DNA from: Phycisphaerales bacterium UBA3190 | Lineage (GTDB): Bacteria; Planctomycetota; Phycisphaerae; Phycisphaerales; UBA1924 | Reading direction: 5' to 3' | Length of the DNA stretch: 64,000 nt | Assembly: GCA_002364005.1 (NCBI GenBank) | Contig: DEXG01000015.1 | Location: forward strand, 328,440 to 392,439 | Shown here: positions 8,817-17,908 of the stretch, one piece after another | Layout: each line of letters opens with the position of its first letter | How positions within the stretch are numbered: the first letter of the stretch is position 1 | Made by a program: the position numbers and the translations under genes | Notes under the pieces: model-generated | Databases searched by the model: none | What the model saw: the letters and a program-made list of their open reading frames with translations, nothing else | Told to the model about the DNA's origin: nothing

Positions 8817-9063
8817 CAAAGCAGCGTGTGTTTTCAGGGTTCGAAACCGAAGATCAGCCCCACGATCAATCGGCTGTGAACCCGCCACTGCAATCTGCAG
8901 CGTGAACTCTCTTGAACACCCGGGGCAAGGGGTGCGTGCGTGAAAAAAAGGACTCAACCCCCCTCTGGAGGGCTGCAACTATAGATCGGCATACTGGACA
9001 GAATCCGATGAAACAAGAATGAAAGAGCTTTCGCCCTCGATTGTCCCTCACCACCAGTCAAAC

Positions 9064-9086
9064 AAAAAACCCACCGATCCGGTGGG
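9064..9086 (-). terminator. Rho-independent terminator of rpsU
   Basis: The stem CCCACCG / CGGTGGG with a 3-base loop is followed on the minus strand by six T (9064-9069), about 75 bases after the rpsU stop. Confidence 0.8.
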
Positions 9087-9160
9087 CTTCATCAATCACT
9101 TCGAGTGGCTCGCCATCTGACCGCGATCAGATCGCCATCAGACACCATGCGCGATCGCCA

Positions 9161-9337
9161 TCATGGGCGACGAGGTGCGGCCTTGCGACGGGCGCGGTTG
9201 CGGCGCTCCGAGGGCTTCTCGTAGTATTCCTTCTTGCGGATGTCCTTGGTCAGACCTTCCTTCTCGCAGAGTTTCTTGAAGCGGCGCATGAGCTGCTCCG
9301 CGCTCTCGTTGCCGCGAGATTTGATCCGAATCGCCAT
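9161..9337 (-). CDS. rpsU: Small ribosomal subunit protein bS21
   Basis: A 58-residue, very basic ribosomal protein that helps base-pairing of mRNA with the end of 16S rRNA. The translation MAIRIKSRGNESAEQLMRRF and the later KKEYYEKPSERRNRARR are typical of bS21. The start at 9337 has an ideal AAGGAG five bases upstream; a longer reading from 9415 has no support. It is monocistronic, with its own terminator. Confidence 0.95.
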   Translation of the reverse strand: MAIRIKSRGNESAEQLMRRFKKLCEKEGLTKDIRKKEYYEKPSERRNRARRKAAPRRP

Positions 9338-9522
9338 GTGCTCTCCTTGTTGAGCTGTCTGGGCTTGCAAGTGACATCCGTACCGCCCACACAACGCGGA
9401 CGGGTCACGATTCAAGGCGCGGCTTCACGCAAGGTCAAGCCACAACCGGAATTGTCCCGCAGACCACGAATTCTGACCCGCAAACTGATCCGCCCCGCCA
9501 ACTGCGACCGATAACCGCTTTC

Positions 9523-9951
9523 ATGCGTCTCAAATCCACTTGCATCTCGCTCACGCTCCTCTGCATCACCATGCTCCACCCCCTGATCGGGTGTGAATCC
9601 GTCCCCGCGCTCCGCGAGAGCAAGGCATGGCACGGCGAGACGCCCATCTACGCCACCTACCGATTCGGGCAACTCAAGGCCGAACTCCCACCCGGGACCG
9701 ACCTGGAAACCGTCAATGCCGTCTCCCGAGCCGTGCTCTATCGACAAGGCCTGGTCATCGAAGAAGCATCGTTTACACCCTCGGACGGGCGCATCATCGC
9801 GCTGGGCTCCGAGCAACTCCCCTACGACAAGGTCCGCGTCACCACGAGGTACGACGGCGGCGGGGTCATCATGACCATCAACATCGACCCCGCCACTGAG
9901 AGTCGGTCGCGAGCGTTGTTTGAATCGATCCTGCAAGCGCTCCGGCTCTGA
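9523..9951 (+). CDS. Small putative lipoprotein, function unknown
   Basis: A 142-residue protein with a lipoprotein signal: basic start MRLKS, hydrophobic core, and LIGC as lipobox with the acylated Cys near residue 24. The mature part of about 118 residues is a mixed alpha/beta-looking domain with no motif I recognise (AVSRAVLYRQGLVIEE, VRVTTRYDGGGVIM). It ends directly against the trpF stop on the opposite strand, so the two genes converge without a gap. It probably sits in the periplasm attached to a membrane. Confidence 0.7.
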   Translation: MRLKSTCISLTLLCITMLHPLIGCESVPALRESKAWHGETPIYATYRFGQLKAELPPGTDLETVNAVSRAVLYRQGLVIEEASFTPSDGRIIALGSEQLPYDKVRVTTRYDGGGVIMTINIDPATESRSRALFESILQALRL

Positions 9952-10596
9952 TCAGCTCAGCGACGCATCGGCGGCTCGCACCGCGGCGCAGAAGCGTGCG
10001 ATCTTCTCAGGGTTCTTGATGCCCGGCGCGTCTTCAACACCCGTTGAAACATCGACGCCGTACGGACGCAGTGTCGAGATCACCTCGCCCACATTCGTCT
10101 CGTCGATCCCGCCGGCGATGATGACCGGCTTGGTGAAGCCCTCGAGATGCCCTTTGAGCTTGGCCCAGTCGAACGCGGTGCCCTCGCCGCCGTCCGAGCC
10201 GTCGATCAGGATCGCATCGAGTTCATCGACCTTGCCCCACCGCTTGAGCTGCGACTCGATCGTCGCGTCCTCGTACTTGAACGCCTTGATCACACCCGGG
10301 CCGCACTGCTGCACGACATCCACGGGCTCCTTGCCATGCAGCTGCATGGTGTGCGTTGGGCACTTGTACTCGAGCGAGCAGAACGCATCGACATCCAGAT
10401 CACGCACGACCCCCACCGCGCTCACGAAGGGGGGCAGCCCGAACATGATGCCCGCCGCCTGCTCGGGGTCGATATACCGTGGCGTGCCCTCGACGAAGAC
10501 GAAGCCGACCGCGTCGGCCCCCGCATCGACCGCCGCCAAGGCGGCATCGGGATTGGTAATGCCGCAGACTTTGATGCGCGTGCGATGATTGCTCAT
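9952..10596 (-). CDS. trpF: Phosphoribosylanthranilate isomerase
   Basis: The third enzymatic step of tryptophan synthesis, an Amadori rearrangement catalysed by a (beta/alpha)8 barrel. The N-terminal motif RIKVCGITNP contains the catalytic Cys; ILIDGSDGGEG and PVIIAGGID carry the general-acid Asp and the phosphate-binding loop. The length of 214 is normal. Its ATG overlaps the stop of the rhomboid gene by four bases (ATGA), so the two are probably translationally coupled. No other trp gene is in the window. Confidence 0.95.
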   Translation of the reverse strand: MSNHRTRIKVCGITNPDAALAAVDAGADAVGFVFVEGTPRYIDPEQAAGIMFGLPPFVSAVGVVRDLDVDAFCSLEYKCPTHTMQLHGKEPVDVVQQCGPGVIKAFKYEDATIESQLKRWGKVDELDAILIDGSDGGEGTAFDWAKLKGHLEGFTKPVIIAGGIDETNVGEVISTLRPYGVDVSTGVEDAPGIKNPEKIARFCAAVRAADASLS

Positions 10597-11792
10597 TGGG
10601 GGGTGCCCTCGTTGTTGTCGGTGGTTGAATCTTTGATTCGGTCAAGCTCGCCCTCGACGAGGGCTTTGGTGTCATTGTCGAGCGACTGTTCGAGCAGTTC
10701 TTCGAGCATGGTGATCGCGCCGGGCACATCGCCCAGATCGTCGGCTCGCGTTCGTGCGATCAGCACACTGATGATCTTGCGTTCAGGGTCGTTCGGATAG
10801 CTCGCAAGCAGACGCGAAAACGCCTCACTCGCCTGAACCCGATCGCCCCGCTGATAGAGCGTGTTGGCGATCTGGTACTGCCCGTCGCGATGCAGCGTCA
10901 GCGGCGCACGCTCGTCGTGACCGAACTCATCAACCAGGCGCAGGTAGGCGTCCGCGGCTTCTTCGGGCTTGCCATCGCTCAGCAGCGTCCCGATCTCGGC
11001 ACGGGCCCGGGCGATGTGCGCCGCACGCGGGTCCACCGGAGCCGCCTCTCGCAGCACCTTGGCCATGCCCTGCTCATGCATGCGATGGGCGCTCTGGAAC
11101 GCCTTGCGTCGCTGACGGTGTTTGAGCAGCGAGAACAGGTCGTAGGGCTCGCGTTTGATGATGCCCGTCAGCAGCAGGAAGAACGCAACCCCGATCCCGA
11201 ACCCATAGCCGCCCAAGTGGGCCATGTTCGCGATGCCATTCTCCGAGGAGAAGACCTGCGCGACCAGATCGAGGATGACGAACATCCCGATGAGCCACCA
11301 CGAGGGGATCATAAAGACCCCGATGATCAGGAAGATCACGAAGCACTTGATCCGGGTGCGTGGGAACAGCACTAGGAACGCCCCAGAAACAGCCGCAACC
11401 GCCCCGGAAGCCCCGATCGCCGGTGCCGGGCTGACGCCCATGTGGGCCATGGCCGAGATAATCGCCCCAGCGAGGAAGAACGCGATATAGCCGACTTTGC
11501 CAAAGCGGTCCTCGACCGGAGGGCCGAAGACGAGCAGGAAGATCATGTTCCCGAAGATGTGCATGAACCCGCCGTGGAAGAAGGCCGAGGTCACGGGCTG
11601 CCAGAGCTGGAACTGGTGGTGATGCCCCGTCCGCCCCACGGCTCCCAAATCCTGAATCCGGGCTGCCAGCTCAGGATCGGCGTTGGTCAGCACCGCCATC
11701 ATGACAAAGACACCCACATTGAGGGCGATCAATACGCGGGTCACGATCGGCTTGCGTTCATGCGGTCGGTCTGTGCCCAGTGGGATCAACAC
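10593..11792 (-). CDS. Rhomboid intramembrane serine protease with C-terminal helical repeats
   Basis: A membrane protease that cuts substrates within their transmembrane segments. GASGAVA holds the catalytic Ser (about residue 129) and NMAHLGGY the His (192); HGGFMHIFGNM carries the conserved His and Asn of the oxyanion site. About six membrane helices are followed, after residue 215, by a soluble tail of about 180 residues with TPR-like helices (EAADAYLRLVDEFG, ASEAFSRLLASYP). The tail could recruit substrates or partners. It overlaps trpF by four bases. All catalytic residues are present. Confidence 0.92.
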   Translation of the reverse strand: MLIPLGTDRPHERKPIVTRVLIALNVGVFVMMAVLTNADPELAARIQDLGAVGRTGHHHQFQLWQPVTSAFFHGGFMHIFGNMIFLLVFGPPVEDRFGKVGYIAFFLAGAIISAMAHMGVSPAPAIGASGAVAAVSGAFLVLFPRTRIKCFVIFLIIGVFMIPSWWLIGMFVILDLVAQVFSSENGIANMAHLGGYGFGIGVAFFLLLTGIIKREPYDLFSLLKHRQRRKAFQSAHRMHEQGMAKVLREAAPVDPRAAHIARARAEIGTLLSDGKPEEAADAYLRLVDEFGHDERAPLTLHRDGQYQIANTLYQRGDRVQASEAFSRLLASYPNDPERKIISVLIARTRADDLGDVPGAITMLEELLEQSLDNDTKALVEGELDRIKDSTTDNNEGTPQ

Positions 11793-11955
11793 AGGGCGAT
11801 GGTACGCCCGTGCGGGTGCTGCTGCCTATGATCCTGCCCCGCTCATTTATGCCCTGAAATGGGACCTCTGAGCGGACCAAAGAAGTTCACACCGCATCGA
11901 AACGCCTGCCCGAAGCAAAAAGGGCCGGGCGATGACCCCACGAAGGGACGCCACC

Positions 11956-13098
11956 ATGAGTACTGCTGAAAAGACATTCTCCAAAGGGCTCGAGGGCGTG
12001 ATTGCCGCCCAGACTGAGATGTCCTTCATCAACGGCACCGAGGGAATCCTCGAGTATGTCGGCATCGCGATCGGTGACCTGGCCAAGAACAGCTCGTTCG
12101 AGGAAACCGTCTTCCTGCTCTGGAACAAGCGTCTGCCGACCCAAAGCGAGCTCGAGGCGTTCAACAACGAACTCCGCGCCAACTACAGCATGTGCGATGC
12201 CATGAAGCAACGCATCAAGGCGTGCCCGGTCGACGCCGAGCCCATGCATGTGCTCCGCACCCTGGTCAGCTCGATGGCCATGGACGACGCGAGCCCCAAC
12301 GAGAACAGCGTTGAAGCCGCACGCCACAAGGCCCTGCAGATCCTGGCCACCACCCCCGCGGTCGTCGCGGGCTTCGATCGCCACCGGCGCGGGCTCGATT
12401 TCATCGAACCGGACACCTCGCTCTCCTTTGCCGCCAACTTCCTCTACCTGCTCAACGGCGAGAAGCCCACACCGGCCATGGAGCGTGCATTCGACATCTG
12501 CATGATCACCCACGCGGATCATGGCCTCAACAACTCGACCTTCACCGCCCGCGTGATCATCTCAACCCTCAGCGATATGTACTCGGCCATCACCGGCGCG
12601 ATCGGTTCGTTGCGTGGCCCGCTGCACGGCGGGGCCAACGAGGGCGTCATGAAGATGCTCAACGAGATCCCCACCGTTGATGATGTCGAGCCCTACATCA
12701 TGAACAAGATCAAGAACAAAGATCGCATCATGGGCTTCGGGCACCGGGTCTACAAGGCCAAGGACCCCCGTGCCGCCGAGCTGATGACGCTCGCCAAGCA
12801 GCTGGCCGACGACACCGGCAACAGCGATCTCTACGAGAAATCGCACGCGATCGAGCTGATCATGGAGCGCGAATACGCCTCCAAGGGCATCTACCCCAAT
12901 GTCGACTTCTACAGCGCCACCACCTACCACTGCATCGGGCTCAAGCTCGACCTCTTCACCCCCATGTTCGCCCTGTCCCGCATCGCCGGCTGGAGCGGGC
13001 ATGTGATCGAGCAGCTGGGCGACAACCGCCTGTTCCGCCCGACAACCGACTATGTGGGCCCGCACGACGCGCCATACACCCCGATCAGCGAGCGCTGA
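11956..13098 (+). CDS. gltA: Citrate synthase
   Basis: Condenses acetyl-CoA and oxaloacetate at the entry to the TCA cycle. Of 380 residues, it contains the active-site segments HADHGLNNSTF, RGPLHGGANEGVM, GFGHRVYKAKDPR and PNVDFYSATTYH (catalytic Asp). The size and motifs fit the shorter, dimeric bacterial type. The start at 11956 follows GAAGGGACGCCACC; an in-frame ATG at 11932 would add 8 residues. A strong terminator follows the stop. Confidence 0.95.
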   Translation: MSTAEKTFSKGLEGVIAAQTEMSFINGTEGILEYVGIAIGDLAKNSSFEETVFLLWNKRLPTQSELEAFNNELRANYSMCDAMKQRIKACPVDAEPMHVLRTLVSSMAMDDASPNENSVEAARHKALQILATTPAVVAGFDRHRRGLDFIEPDTSLSFAANFLYLLNGEKPTPAMERAFDICMITHADHGLNNSTFTARVIISTLSDMYSAITGAIGSLRGPLHGGANEGVMKMLNEIPTVDDVEPYIMNKIKNKDRIMGFGHRVYKAKDPRAAELMTLAKQLADDTGNSDLYEKSHAIELIMEREYASKGIYPNVDFYSATTYHCIGLKLDLFTPMFALSRIAGWSGHVIEQLGDNRLFRPTTDYVGPHDAPYTPISER

Positions 13099-13120
13099 TC
13101 CCCCGCTGATCCAACACCCA

Positions 13121-13146
13121 AACGCCCGCTCGATGCGGGCGTTTTT
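13121..13146 (+). terminator. Rho-independent terminator of citrate synthase
   Basis: A 9-bp stem AACGCCCGC / GCGGGCGTT with loop TCGAT, then T (13142-13146), beginning 23 bases after the stop. Confidence 0.85.
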
Positions 13147-13252
13147 CATGCCCATCCCCGTTTACCGCTTTCTGTCCATACGGGGCGCACCGGGTCGATA
13201 TATCACCCGTACACCGCGTATAGACCGCGATCCCTGCGCCGATGACCACCCC

Positions 13253-15736
13253 ATGAGCAAAGTGCGCCTCTACATCCCGAGCATGTTTCACCGTCGCCTG
13301 CTGCTGCTGGGGATCCTGTGCGTGCTGGCGCTGCTGCTGCTGAGTTCCCGCCTGGGCTACATGACCATCGTCGATGGCGCAGAAGCTCGCATCGAAGCCG
13401 AGCGACGCCTGGTGACCGAAACCTGGCTCCCCACGACACGAGGCAGCATCTACGACAGGAAGGGTCGCGTACTCGCGGGAGATCGTGCCTCATACGACAT
13501 CGCCCTGCACTATCGCGTGCTGGAGGGGAAGTGGGTCTATCAGGATGGGGCAGGACGCTGGCGTTGGACCGAGATGCGCACCTACGCCGCCCGCCTGGCC
13601 CAACGAGCCAACCCCGATATCTGGGATACCCTGCCCGAAGCGGAGCAAACCGGCATCATCGACCGCTTCGAGGCCTCCCTTCGCGCACGCGTGCAACGCA
13701 TGGAACGCGACCTCATCGCGATCTCCGGCATGGACCCGAGCGAGTACCAGCGACGCAAGCAGGCCATCCTCGACCGCGTGGGGGCGATGAAACGCGAGAT
13801 CGCCGATCGGGCCTATCAACGCGAGCTGGCCCAGTTTGAACGCAGCGGGCGGGTCCCCAGCGATGACGACCTTGATCGGTTCAGACGCATCGCCAACCAG
13901 CCCATCGCCGAAGAAGAGACCGCTCACACGATCATCCCCGATGTGCCCGACGAGATGGGCTTTGCGGTGCTGCGTCAGATCGCTCGAAGCGAACCCGTCG
14001 TGACCGAGGGTGTTCAGGCGAGCGTACGCCAGGCGCTGAGCGTCCCGGTCTACCCGGGGCTGTCGGTGATCGATGCAACGGCACGGCTCACACCCTACGA
14101 CGCGATGCCCATCAGCATCGATCGACGCAGCTTCCCGCCGCCGCTGCAATCGCCCAACCCGGTCACCATCAACACCCGGGGTGTGGCCCGTATCCTGCTC
14201 GGGCGGGTCGACGACGGGCTCTTCGCTGAGGATGTGCAACGCCGCAAGGATGCGTTGCTCTACGACGACCAAATGCGTGAACGATCGCTGACCGAATCGG
14301 GTCGCGATCGAGGACGCTATCTGCCAGGCGACCGTGTCGGTCGCACGGGTATCGAGTACGCCTTTGAACACAACCTGCGTGGCCTGCGTGGCGTCCGCAC
14401 CGAGAACATGCAGACGGGCGAGGTCCAGGAAGTCCCACCGGAACCGGGCAGCGATGTGCACCTGAGCATCGACATCATGCTCCAGGCCCGCATCAGGGCT
14501 CTGCTCGACCCCAGCATGGGCCTGGCACGCGTGCAGCCCTGGCACAACAACGAGCAACCCCTCTACACGCCGACCGGCACCGACCTCGACGCCGGTGTCA
14601 TCGTGCTCGAAGTCGCGACCGGCGAGATCCTCGCGATGGTGTCCACACCGCTCCCACCAGACGAGGCCGACTGGGCATCGCTGGGCGTCACCAACGACAT
14701 GGAGCAACGCCTCTACAACCTGATTCATGCGCCGTGGGTCAACAAGGCCATCGCCAAGCCCTACCCGCCCGGTTCGGTCGCCAAGGCGTTCATCCTCACC
14801 GAAGCCGCTAAACGGGGCGTCTACAAACCGGGCGAGCGCATCGAGGCCACGGGGCACCTGCTGCCCAACCAGCCCGACAAGTTCAGGTCGTGGATCTTCA
14901 AGCAGAACCCAGGGGTGACCCATTTCATGCAGCTCGGGCGTCATCCCGACGGCGTCGACGCGCTCATGGTCTCGAGCAATGTCTTCTTCTTCACCCTCGG
15001 GCGTCGCCTCGGTCCCGAACGCATCGCCCAGGCCTACCGCGATTTCCATGTCGCGGCCCCCTACAACCTCGGCGTGGGCAGCGAATGGCCCGGATCGATC
15101 GGCCCGTTCGGTGGCCCCAACGATGGCAGCGACATCAACCTCGACGAGGCCACGCTCATGGGCATCGGGCAGGGCCCCATCACCTGGACGCCGCTGCATG
15201 CCGCCGACGCGATGGCCACGCTCGCCCGCGCGGGCATCGCGATCTCGCCCACCATCGTGCGTGACGGTCGCGCACCGGAAGTCCGGGACATCGCCATCCC
15301 CTCATGGGTCGTCAATGAATCCCTCGAGGGGCTCCATCAGGTCGTGAGCAATGTGCAGTTCGGGACCGGGCGAGCGATCAGATACGAATCCATGGGCACC
15401 GAAGCGGTCCCGATTTTCAACGCGCCGGGCATCCGGGTCTGGGGCAAGACGGGCACCGCGACCGCGCCGGCGCTGGTCTTTGATCCCGACGAGACCGAAG
15501 AGGAAAACGGGCCCGCGGAGCCCCGCGTGGTCCGCATGGGCGACCACTCGTGGTATGTCACGCTCGTCGCCCCCGAGGGCGAGAGCCCCAAGTACGCCAT
15601 CGCGGTCATCGTTGAATACGCCGGGTCCGGCGGGCGGGTCTCCGGGCCCATCAACAACCAGATCATCCACGCCCTCATCGACGAGGGCTACCTCCCCAAT
15701 CACGAGCCACAGGGATCAATGGAGCCCGACGCATGA
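13253..15736 (+). CDS. mrdA: Penicillin-binding protein 2 (elongation transpeptidase)
   Basis: A class B peptidoglycan DD-transpeptidase of the cell-elongation machinery, anchored by one N-terminal membrane helix (about residues 15-37). The dimerisation domain starts with TRGSIYDRKGRVLAG. The transpeptidase triad is complete: SVAK with Ser508, SSN at 574-576, and KTG at 732-734. At 827 residues it is longer than the usual 600-700; the extra sequence is a charged segment of about 200 residues between the pedestal start and the next conserved block. The start at 13253 puts the membrane helix at the N-terminus. It overlaps rodA by four bases. Confidence 0.93.
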   Translation: MSKVRLYIPSMFHRRLLLLGILCVLALLLLSSRLGYMTIVDGAEARIEAERRLVTETWLPTTRGSIYDRKGRVLAGDRASYDIALHYRVLEGKWVYQDGAGRWRWTEMRTYAARLAQRANPDIWDTLPEAEQTGIIDRFEASLRARVQRMERDLIAISGMDPSEYQRRKQAILDRVGAMKREIADRAYQRELAQFERSGRVPSDDDLDRFRRIANQPIAEEETAHTIIPDVPDEMGFAVLRQIARSEPVVTEGVQASVRQALSVPVYPGLSVIDATARLTPYDAMPISIDRRSFPPPLQSPNPVTINTRGVARILLGRVDDGLFAEDVQRRKDALLYDDQMRERSLTESGRDRGRYLPGDRVGRTGIEYAFEHNLRGLRGVRTENMQTGEVQEVPPEPGSDVHLSIDIMLQARIRALLDPSMGLARVQPWHNNEQPLYTPTGTDLDAGVIVLEVATGEILAMVSTPLPPDEADWASLGVTNDMEQRLYNLIHAPWVNKAIAKPYPPGSVAKAFILTEAAKRGVYKPGERIEATGHLLPNQPDKFRSWIFKQNPGVTHFMQLGRHPDGVDALMVSSNVFFFTLGRRLGPERIAQAYRDFHVAAPYNLGVGSEWPGSIGPFGGPNDGSDINLDEATLMGIGQGPITWTPLHAADAMATLARAGIAISPTIVRDGRAPEVRDIAIPSWVVNESLEGLHQVVSNVQFGTGRAIRYESMGTEAVPIFNAPGIRVWGKTGTATAPALVFDPDETEEENGPAEPRVVRMGDHSWYVTLVAPEGESPKYAIAVIVEYAGSGGRVSGPINNQIIHALIDEGYLPNHEPQGSMEPDA

Positions 15737-17049
15737 GCAGGGCGGGCGAGATCAACCCGATCATGCGCCTGATCAAAGGCGGCGGGCGCAACCCCGAGCC
15801 CATCTCGCGGGTGCTGCGCCCGGTGAACTGGGGCTGGGTGACGGTGGTCGCCTCGCTGCTGCTCTCGCTGCTGGGCATCTACGCGATCGACATGGGCCTC
15901 AACGAGAACCTCGACCCCACGCTGGGGCAGCTCTCGACGACCGCCATCAAGCAGTTCATCTTCATGATCATGGGCATCCTTGCCTGCCTGGTGATCATGC
16001 TCCCCCACTACAAGCTCGTCAGCGCCTTCGCCTGGCTCTACTTCGTCATCTGCATCGCATTGCTCGTGTTCCTGCTTGTGCCGGGCATCCCCTCGAGCAT
16101 CGTCACCCCCCGCAACGGTGCCCGCTCGTGGATCAACCTGGGCGTGACCGACTTCCAGCCCAGCGAGATCACCAAGATCGCATTCGTGCTGGGCGTCGCA
16201 CAGTACCTCCGCTTTCGAACGCAGCACCGCAAGCTGCGTGGGCTGGTCGTGCCCGGGATCATCGCCATGATCCCGGTGGGCCTCATCACCGTCCAGCCCG
16301 ACCTGGGCACCGCCTCGCTATTCGTCCCGGCGCTCTTTGCCATGCTCATCGCCGCCGGCGCCCGCCTGCGCCACCTGACGCTCATCGTCCTTTGTGCCGC
16401 GATGAGCGCCCCGATCGCCTACCCCTTCATGCGCCCGCACCAGAAGGCCCGCATCGAGGCAATCGTCAAGCAGTTCCAGGGCGACGAATCGACCAACTTC
16501 GACATCAACTTCCAGTCATCGCGGGCCCAGATGCTCATCGCCGCCGGGCAGGTCACGGGCACGCCCGAACCAACCGCCCGGGCATTGGTCCGCTACAACG
16601 CCCTGCCCGAGCGGGAGAACGACATGATTTTCGCGGTCGTCGTCGCACGCTTTGGACTCCTGGGCGGGATGGCGATGCTGGGGCTCTACGCGCTCTGGGT
16701 GATCGGGGCGTTGATCGTGGCCGCCAGCTGCCGAGAACCGATGGGGCGTCTGATCGCCGTGGGGCTGCCTGCGTTCATCGCGACGCAGGTGATCATCAAT
16801 GTGGGGATGAATATCGGCATCCTGCCCATCATCGGCATCACCCTGCCCTTCCTCAGCGCTGGGGGCTCCTCGCTCATTACCTGCTGGATCATGACGGGAT
16901 TACTGATGAATGTCGCATTTCATCGCCCCAAGCCCCCCTACCGCAGCTCGTTTGAATACGCTGATGATGATGACCAACCACACCCACTCAAACCCAGCCG
17001 ACCCTACGGGAAACAGGTCGGGTTCTCCGGCAGAGCATTCACCCGCTGA
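15733..17049 (+). CDS. rodA: RodA-type peptidoglycan glycosyltransferase (SEDS family)
   Basis: A polytopic membrane protein that polymerises lipid II and pairs with PBP2 in elongation. About ten membrane helices are visible in 438 residues. SEDS signatures include GARSWINLG, FQPSEITKIAF, ITVQPDLGTA and LPFLSAGGSS. Coupling to the PBP2 gene by ATGA overlap supports the RodA rather than FtsW assignment. The C-terminal about 45 residues are hydrophilic and the following rsmG reading frame begins inside their coding sequence. Confidence 0.93.
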   Translation: MSRAGEINPIMRLIKGGGRNPEPISRVLRPVNWGWVTVVASLLLSLLGIYAIDMGLNENLDPTLGQLSTTAIKQFIFMIMGILACLVIMLPHYKLVSAFAWLYFVICIALLVFLLVPGIPSSIVTPRNGARSWINLGVTDFQPSEITKIAFVLGVAQYLRFRTQHRKLRGLVVPGIIAMIPVGLITVQPDLGTASLFVPALFAMLIAAGARLRHLTLIVLCAAMSAPIAYPFMRPHQKARIEAIVKQFQGDESTNFDINFQSSRAQMLIAAGQVTGTPEPTARALVRYNALPERENDMIFAVVVARFGLLGGMAMLGLYALWVIGALIVAASCREPMGRLIAVGLPAFIATQVIINVGMNIGILPIIGITLPFLSAGGSSLITCWIMTGLLMNVAFHRPKPPYRSSFEYADDDDQPHPLKPSRPYGKQVGFSGRAFTR

Positions 17050-17836
17050 TCGAGGCACGCTTGACCTGGCCTTGGATCAGGTCGAACCCGTCAGCCCACC
17101 GGACACATGGGCCCAGCGCTGCGCCGATCAGGGCATCGTGCTTGAGGACAACGAGATCGCCCAGCTCGGTCGCTTCTTGGCCATGCTGCTGCACGCCAAT
17201 ACCCGCATGAACCTCACCGCGGTGCGCGATGCGGGCGAGGCGTGGGACAGGCACATCTTCGACTCGCTCACGCTGATCCCACTCCTGAGCGAGCTCGAAC
17301 CCGGCGCACAGATCATCGATATCGGCAGCGGCGGCGGGCTCCCCGGGCTCCCGCTCGCGATCGCGATGCCCCAGCTTCAGTTCACGCTCATGGACGCGAC
17401 CAAGAAGAAGTGCGACTACCTCGAACTGGCAGCCAAATCGCTCGGGCTGTCAAATGTCCGCGTGGTGTGCGCACGAGCCGAGACACTGGGACAAGACCGC
17501 GGGCTCAAGACCGCCACCGGTCGCGACGACGCACACCGCGAGCAGTACGACATCGCCATGGCCCGAGGCGTGGGACAGATCGCGATGCTCTCCGAGCTGA
17601 CCGTCCCGCTTGTCAAAGTTGGGGGCCTGGTGCTCATGACCAAAGGGCAACGCGCCGACGAAGAACTCGCGCAGGCCAAGCAGGCCCTCCACCTGCTGCA
17701 CGCGGCTCACGCCGGGACCGTTGAAACCCCCACGGGCAAAGTCGTCGTCATTGAGAAGCTGCGACGCACGCCGCGTGTCTACCCACGGCGCGACGGCGAG
17801 CCCAAACGCGCCCCGCTTGGGATTCCCAAAAAATAA
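16964..17836 (+). CDS. rsmG: 16S rRNA (guanine-527-N7) methyltransferase RsmG
   Basis: A SAM-dependent methyltransferase acting on G527 of 16S rRNA. Motif I is IDIGSGGGLPGLPLAI, preceded by MNLTAVRDAGEAWDRHIFDSL, split here as MNLTAVRD and RHIFDSL. The family core starts near WAQRCADQGI, so the true start is uncertain: a run of ATG codons at 16964-16972 lies within the end of rodA, and a TTG at 17072 is an alternative giving a shorter, more typical N-terminus. Neither has a strong SD. A terminator follows the stop. Confidence 0.88.
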   Translation: MMMTNHTHSNPADPTGNRSGSPAEHSPADRGTLDLALDQVEPVSPPDTWAQRCADQGIVLEDNEIAQLGRFLAMLLHANTRMNLTAVRDAGEAWDRHIFDSLTLIPLLSELEPGAQIIDIGSGGGLPGLPLAIAMPQLQFTLMDATKKKCDYLELAAKSLGLSNVRVVCARAETLGQDRGLKTATGRDDAHREQYDIAMARGVGQIAMLSELTVPLVKVGGLVLMTKGQRADEELAQAKQALHLLHAAHAGTVETPTGKVVVIEKLRRTPRVYPRRDGEPKRAPLGIPKK

Positions 17837-17852
17837 ACGATGCGACACAATC

Positions 17853-17881
17853 GGATCAGCCCGCTGAACGCGGGCTGATCC
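17853..17881. terminator. Long stem-loop between convergent genes
   Basis: A 12-bp perfect stem (17853-17864 with 17870-17881) with loop TGAAC, 16 bases after the rsmG stop and 27 bases from the stop of the opposite gene. T-tracts are weak on both sides, but position and stem strength fit a shared terminator. Confidence 0.65.
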
Positions 17882-17908
17882 TTCGCAACACATGAGTACC
17901 AAGAATCG

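Noticed and set aside
13490..15199. A 569-codon minus-strand frame opposite the PBP2 gene
   Set aside because: Antisense shadow; the plus-strand frame has all three transpeptidase motifs.
15351..16955. A 534-codon plus-strand frame across the PBP2/RodA junction
   Set aside because: Out of frame with both genes, which have complete family motifs.
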